From positions 372,001 through 436,000 of the forward strand of contig NZ_JABBEA010000001.1 in the NCBI RefSeq assembly GCF_012912005.1: a stretch of 64,000 nucleotides of DNA, read 5' to 3'. The stretch is from Paenibacillus sp. SZ31 (lineage in GTDB: Bacteria; Bacillota; Bacilli; Paenibacillales; Paenibacillaceae). Position numbers and translations under genes: made by a program. Position 1 is the first letter of the stretch; each line of letters opens with the position of its first letter. Below the pieces are notes generated by a model. That model was given only the letters and a program-made list of their open reading frames with translations. It did no database searches and was not told where the DNA came from. This document shows, piece by piece, positions 61,820 to 64,000 of this stretch.

Positions 61820-61995
61820 TATATTTGTGTTTGATGAACAGTTACTGTGGAGGGGAAGGAATCGATTCTGAAGAAGCGGAGCGTTCGCCTGAAAGCTTTC
61901 TGCAAGAAAGCTGCATCGGAAGCATAAGCTGTCTTCAAATTTTATCCTCTGAGAAGAGGAATCAAAAAAAAATTGGAGACAACAGCGATCGAAAG
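61820..61995. repeat. unassigned purine-rich intergenic element with inverted repeats
   Basis: About 175 bp of purine-rich sequence with two hairpins: AGCTTTCT-GCA-AGAAAGCT (61894-61912) and TCCTCT-GAGA-AGAGGA (61945-61960), the latter followed by a run of nine A. Both strands carry open frames here (61792-62007 plus, 61757-62020 minus), but neither has an RBS or a plausible protein. It could be a small dispersed element; copies elsewhere cannot be seen from this window. Confidence 0.35.
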
Positions 61996-62063
61996 AACAA
62001 TCCGTAACCGGAACAAACACAAGTAGTTCATCAAATACTTATATTCAATTAGCGTCTACCCAC

Positions 62064-62894
62064 TCAATCCCAAAACATCTGATCCGGATGTGGACCCGTC
62101 CGCTTATCCGAATCCAGCGCATCAATTAACTTCAACTCATCAGGTGACAATTCAAAGTCAAAGATGTCCGCATTCTCACGAATCCGCTCGGGGGTAACCG
62201 ACTTCGGAATCGTCACAATCTGGTTTTGAATGTCCCAGCGCAAAATAATCTGTGCCGGTGTTTTCCCATATTTCTGGGCCAATGCCTTAAGTGTCGACTC
62301 TTGGTTCAGCTTACCCTTCATAATAGGACTCCATGCCTCCAGTTGAATTCCCTGCGCCCCGCAGAAATCCTGAAGTTCCTGCTGGATCAGACCCGGATGC
62401 AGCTCTACCTGATTCACCGCAGGCACCGTTCCACCTTCATCTATGATATCTTGCAAATGATGTACTTGAAAGTTACTCACACCAATCGCACGAATGCTTC
62501 CTTCGCTATATAGACGTTCGAACGCTCTCCACGTCTCCTTGTACTGGTCTCTGCCAGGCCAGTGAATTAAGTAAAGATCAATCACATTCAGTCCCAGTGC
62601 CTTCTGACTGGCTTCAAATGCTCTCAACGTTGAATCAAATCCCTGATCCTCGTTCCAGAGCTTGGTCGTCACAAACAGTTCGTTACGGGCAACACCACTG
62701 CTTGCGATAGCTTGTCCCACTTCTTCCTCATTGCCATAGATGGACGCGGTATCAATACTCCGATACCCGACCTCCAAAGCCGTCTCGACCGCCTGTTGCA
62801 CTTCCTTGCCTTTTGCTTTATATGTTCCAAATCCTAGCCATGGCATCGTTACTCCGTTGTTCAGAATCGTACAATCTGTAATATGTTTTGTCAT
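62064..62894 (-). CDS. aldo/keto reductase (AKR5-like)
   Basis: 276 residues from ATG 62894 (GGGAGG six bases upstream). The TIM barrel has MPWLGFGTYKAKG, SIDTASIYGNEEEVGQAI (catalytic Asp and Tyr), VTTKLWNED (Lys), DLYLIHWPG (His) and VTIPKSVTPERIRENADIFDF (NADPH site). It reduces aldehydes or keto-compounds with NADPH; 2,5-diketogluconate-reductase and YvgN/YtbE-type methylglyoxal reductases are the closest. Transcribed alone. Confidence 0.9.
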   Translation of the reverse strand: MTKHITDCTILNNGVTMPWLGFGTYKAKGKEVQQAVETALEVGYRSIDTASIYGNEEEVGQAIASSGVARNELFVTTKLWNEDQGFDSTLRAFEASQKALGLNVIDLYLIHWPGRDQYKETWRAFERLYSEGSIRAIGVSNFQVHHLQDIIDEGGTVPAVNQVELHPGLIQQELQDFCGAQGIQLEAWSPIMKGKLNQESTLKALAQKYGKTPAQIILRWDIQNQIVTIPKSVTPERIRENADIFDFELSPDELKLIDALDSDKRTGPHPDQMFWD

Positions 62895-63096
62895 TCTGTA
62901 CCTCCCGTATGGAATTTTGCCTGCTCTTGTTCTATTAACCTTCTCACAGAATTTTAAGCGACCATTCGACATACTGTCGGAGAAGGACCATGGATCGGAC
63001 TCGGGCCTTTCTTATTTCTCTTTTTCATTTTTGTCGTAACCTTAACCTGTCTTGCTGCGTTTATAAGGTACCCATCCCGGTTTAGGAGGAAATCAT

Positions 63097-63495
63097 TTGA
63101 AGAAAATAGTATTGACTCTGTGCATGTTGCCCATGCTCATTTGGATACAAGGTTGCGCTCCTGCAACATACGAGATAACAGGCTATACGGGATCATACAT
63201 TAACCCAGACATTCCAGTTCCAAGCAATGCCACGCTTATTGAAGGCATAGCTTATTCCGATGATCCTAACCTTAAAAAAGGCGCTAACTACGAATTGAAA
63301 CATATTGGGGGTGAGCAAGGACTATACCCACCAATGGATTATTTTCAGAAGTTAGCGGATACAGGTTGGGTCGAATTGGAGGAAAAACGAATGGGACATG
63401 TACATTTTCTGAAAAAGGATACTACCGTCATAGCCATTGAAATTCGAGAAGATACCTTCGAAATTACTGAAATGATCAAAGACGCTATAGAGTAA
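63097..63495 (+). CDS. small lipoprotein, TTG start
   Basis: 132 residues, TTG 63097 with GGAGG seven bases upstream. The signal peptide ends in a lipobox (MLIWIQGC), so the mature protein is lipid-anchored on the outer leaflet. The mature part is an alpha/beta domain (IPVPSNATLIEGIAYS, PMDYFQKLADTGWVELEEKR, HVHFLKKDTTVIAIEIR). No family is recognised with certainty. Terminator at 63523-63552. Confidence 0.75.
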   Translation: MKKIVLTLCMLPMLIWIQGCAPATYEITGYTGSYINPDIPVPSNATLIEGIAYSDDPNLKKGANYELKHIGGEQGLYPPMDYFQKLADTGWVELEEKRMGHVHFLKKDTTVIAIEIREDTFEITEMIKDAIE

Positions 63496-63522
63496 CACAT
63501 CTTTTCACTCCTACCCAAACGC

Positions 63523-63552
63523 AAAAAAGGAGAGGCACATCGCCCCTCCTTT
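63523..63552. terminator. terminator between lipoprotein gene and yuzB
   Basis: AAAGGAG-AGGC, loop ACATC, GCCCCTCCTTT; on the minus strand it is followed by TTTTTTG, so it also serves yuzB. Confidence 0.75.
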
Positions 63553-63595
63553 CCGATGTGTGGACAGTTTTCTCCACTCACCTTGTTACATCCTA

Positions 63596-63817
63596 TTACT
63601 TCACGAACTTTGCGACTTTGGCGAGCACTTCTTCTTCTGTCGGAGCACTAATGTACCGACCGTTGATAAAGACAAACGCACGTTTCGCGCAAGGTCCGCA
63701 ATAGGATTTGCACCCAATCTTGATCTCCGTGTCCGGAGCCATTTTCTGCAACTTGGGCACAATCGATTTCAGTCGGACATGATTACATTTTTCGCATACG
63801 CGGATATCGTTAGCCAT
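63596..63817 (-). CDS. yuzB: DUF1450 family protein (YuzB)
   Basis: 73 residues. Cysteines in RVCEKCNHV and GCKSYCGPCAKRAFVFINGRYI form the DUF1450 pattern, reminiscent of a thioredoxin-like [2Fe-2S] ferredoxin (C-x4-C ... C-x3-C) but of unproven function. In B. subtilis yuzB lies among the yut genes near the HesB-like yutM; here a HesB-like gene also lies directly upstream (21 bp), supporting a shared Fe-S context. Confidence 0.85.
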   Translation of the reverse strand: MANDIRVCEKCNHVRLKSIVPKLQKMAPDTEIKIGCKSYCGPCAKRAFVFINGRYISAPTEEEVLAKVAKFVK

Positions 63818-63838
63818 GAGTTCCCCTTCTTCGCGCCC

Positions 63839-64000
63839 TTAGTGGTCGCCGTGATTACCTTGGGACGGATTCGTAATAACGAAGCCCTCTTCCGGGAAGT
63901 AGAGGTAGTCAATTTTAACACCGTTCAACAAAGGCTGATCATTCGCGAGAATGACATCAATCTCTTTATCGGTAGATACAACCGTATCATTTTCTTTTGG
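63839..64000 (-). CDS. HesB/IscA-like family protein, 5' end outside window
   Basis: Only the last 53 residues are visible (frame open to base 64000). The pattern DTVVSTDKEIDVILANDQPLLNGVKIDYLY, in parts, then FPEEGFVITNPSQ matches the C-terminal half of A-type carriers such as YutM (VLVDKESLDIMNGTVIDY ... GGGFTIDNPNA). The closing CGC cysteines of true Fe-S carriers are replaced by NHGDH. It may thus be a relative with altered metal ligands (His/Asp). Located directly upstream of yuzB in the same direction. Confidence 0.55.
   Translation of the reverse strand, partial: PKENDTVVSTDKEIDVILANDQPLLNGVKIDYLYFPEEGFVITNPSQGNHGDH

Noticed and set aside
61757..62020. Overlapping plus- and minus-strand frames (71 and 87 aa) as genes
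   Set aside because: No RBS on either, composition follows the purine-rich DNA, and part lies over the terminator.
63040..63096. ECF-sigma-like promoter (AACC-N16-CGTT) before the lipoprotein gene
   Set aside because: Only a loose match to the consensus; it could arise by chance.

Overview
The window looks like the chromosome of a Paenibacillus species. The grounds are moderate GC, strong AGGAGG-type ribosome binding sites, frequent TTG and GTG starts, YtpB, YitT, DUF624/YesL and Amt proteins, and a monoderm heme block. It is almost entirely vertically inherited housekeeping and physiology. I see no prophage, IS element, CRISPR array, tRNA or rRNA.

Layout. 1-7 kb: end of a thioredoxin-like gene, a DUF309 gene with the small alarmone synthetase RelQ, class 2 PyrD, an L,D-transpeptidase with an unusual N-terminus, ferredoxin and DNA polymerase IV. 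7-18 kb: citramalate synthase, a TlpA-like thioredoxin, a JAMM-domain protein, a three-gene operon (ammonium transporter, GlnD-like DUF294 protein, DEDDh exonuclease), MerR and LysR regulators, two membrane proteases, thiol peroxidase and a 6S-like non-coding RNA. 18-31 kb: DUF624 protein, RNA helicase CshA, YitT, an exported glycoside hydrolase, MATE and MFS transporters, PfkA, the sesquarterpene synthase YtpB and a cold-shock protein. 31-39 kb: oligoendopeptidase F with two apparent translation starts, LapA-like protein, M42 aminopeptidase, a coiled-coil protein, an ABC-F ATPase, TetR and DUF92. 39-45 kb: an operon of MarR regulator, arylsulfotransferase-like protein and a complete NitT/TauT-type ABC importer, preceded by an operator-like palindrome and an attenuator-like hairpin. 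45-52 kb: FAH hydrolase, glycerophosphodiesterase, CapA protein and hemE-hemH-hemY. 52-64 kb: MFS transporter, cytochrome P450, secreted asparaginase, O-methyltransferase, rRNA methyltransferase, LTA-synthase-like protein, a decayed cytidine deaminase, FrnE-like DsbA, aldo/keto reductase, a lipoprotein, YuzB and the end of a HesB-like protein.

Common themes. Nitrogen control is visible in sequence: exact matches to the GlnR/TnrA consensus (TGTNA-N7-TNACA) lie just downstream of the ammonium-transporter promoter, where repression is expected, and twice upstream of the asparaginase, one centred near -45, where activation is expected. Transcription units are well separated by Rho-independent terminators, many of them bidirectional.

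I did not find a large undescribed defence or mobile system. The most promising unusual items are the dual-start PepF, the amt/GlnD-like/exonuclease operon, the leader of the MarR-arylsulfotransferase operon, the 6S-like RNA and several unlisted small membrane proteins.
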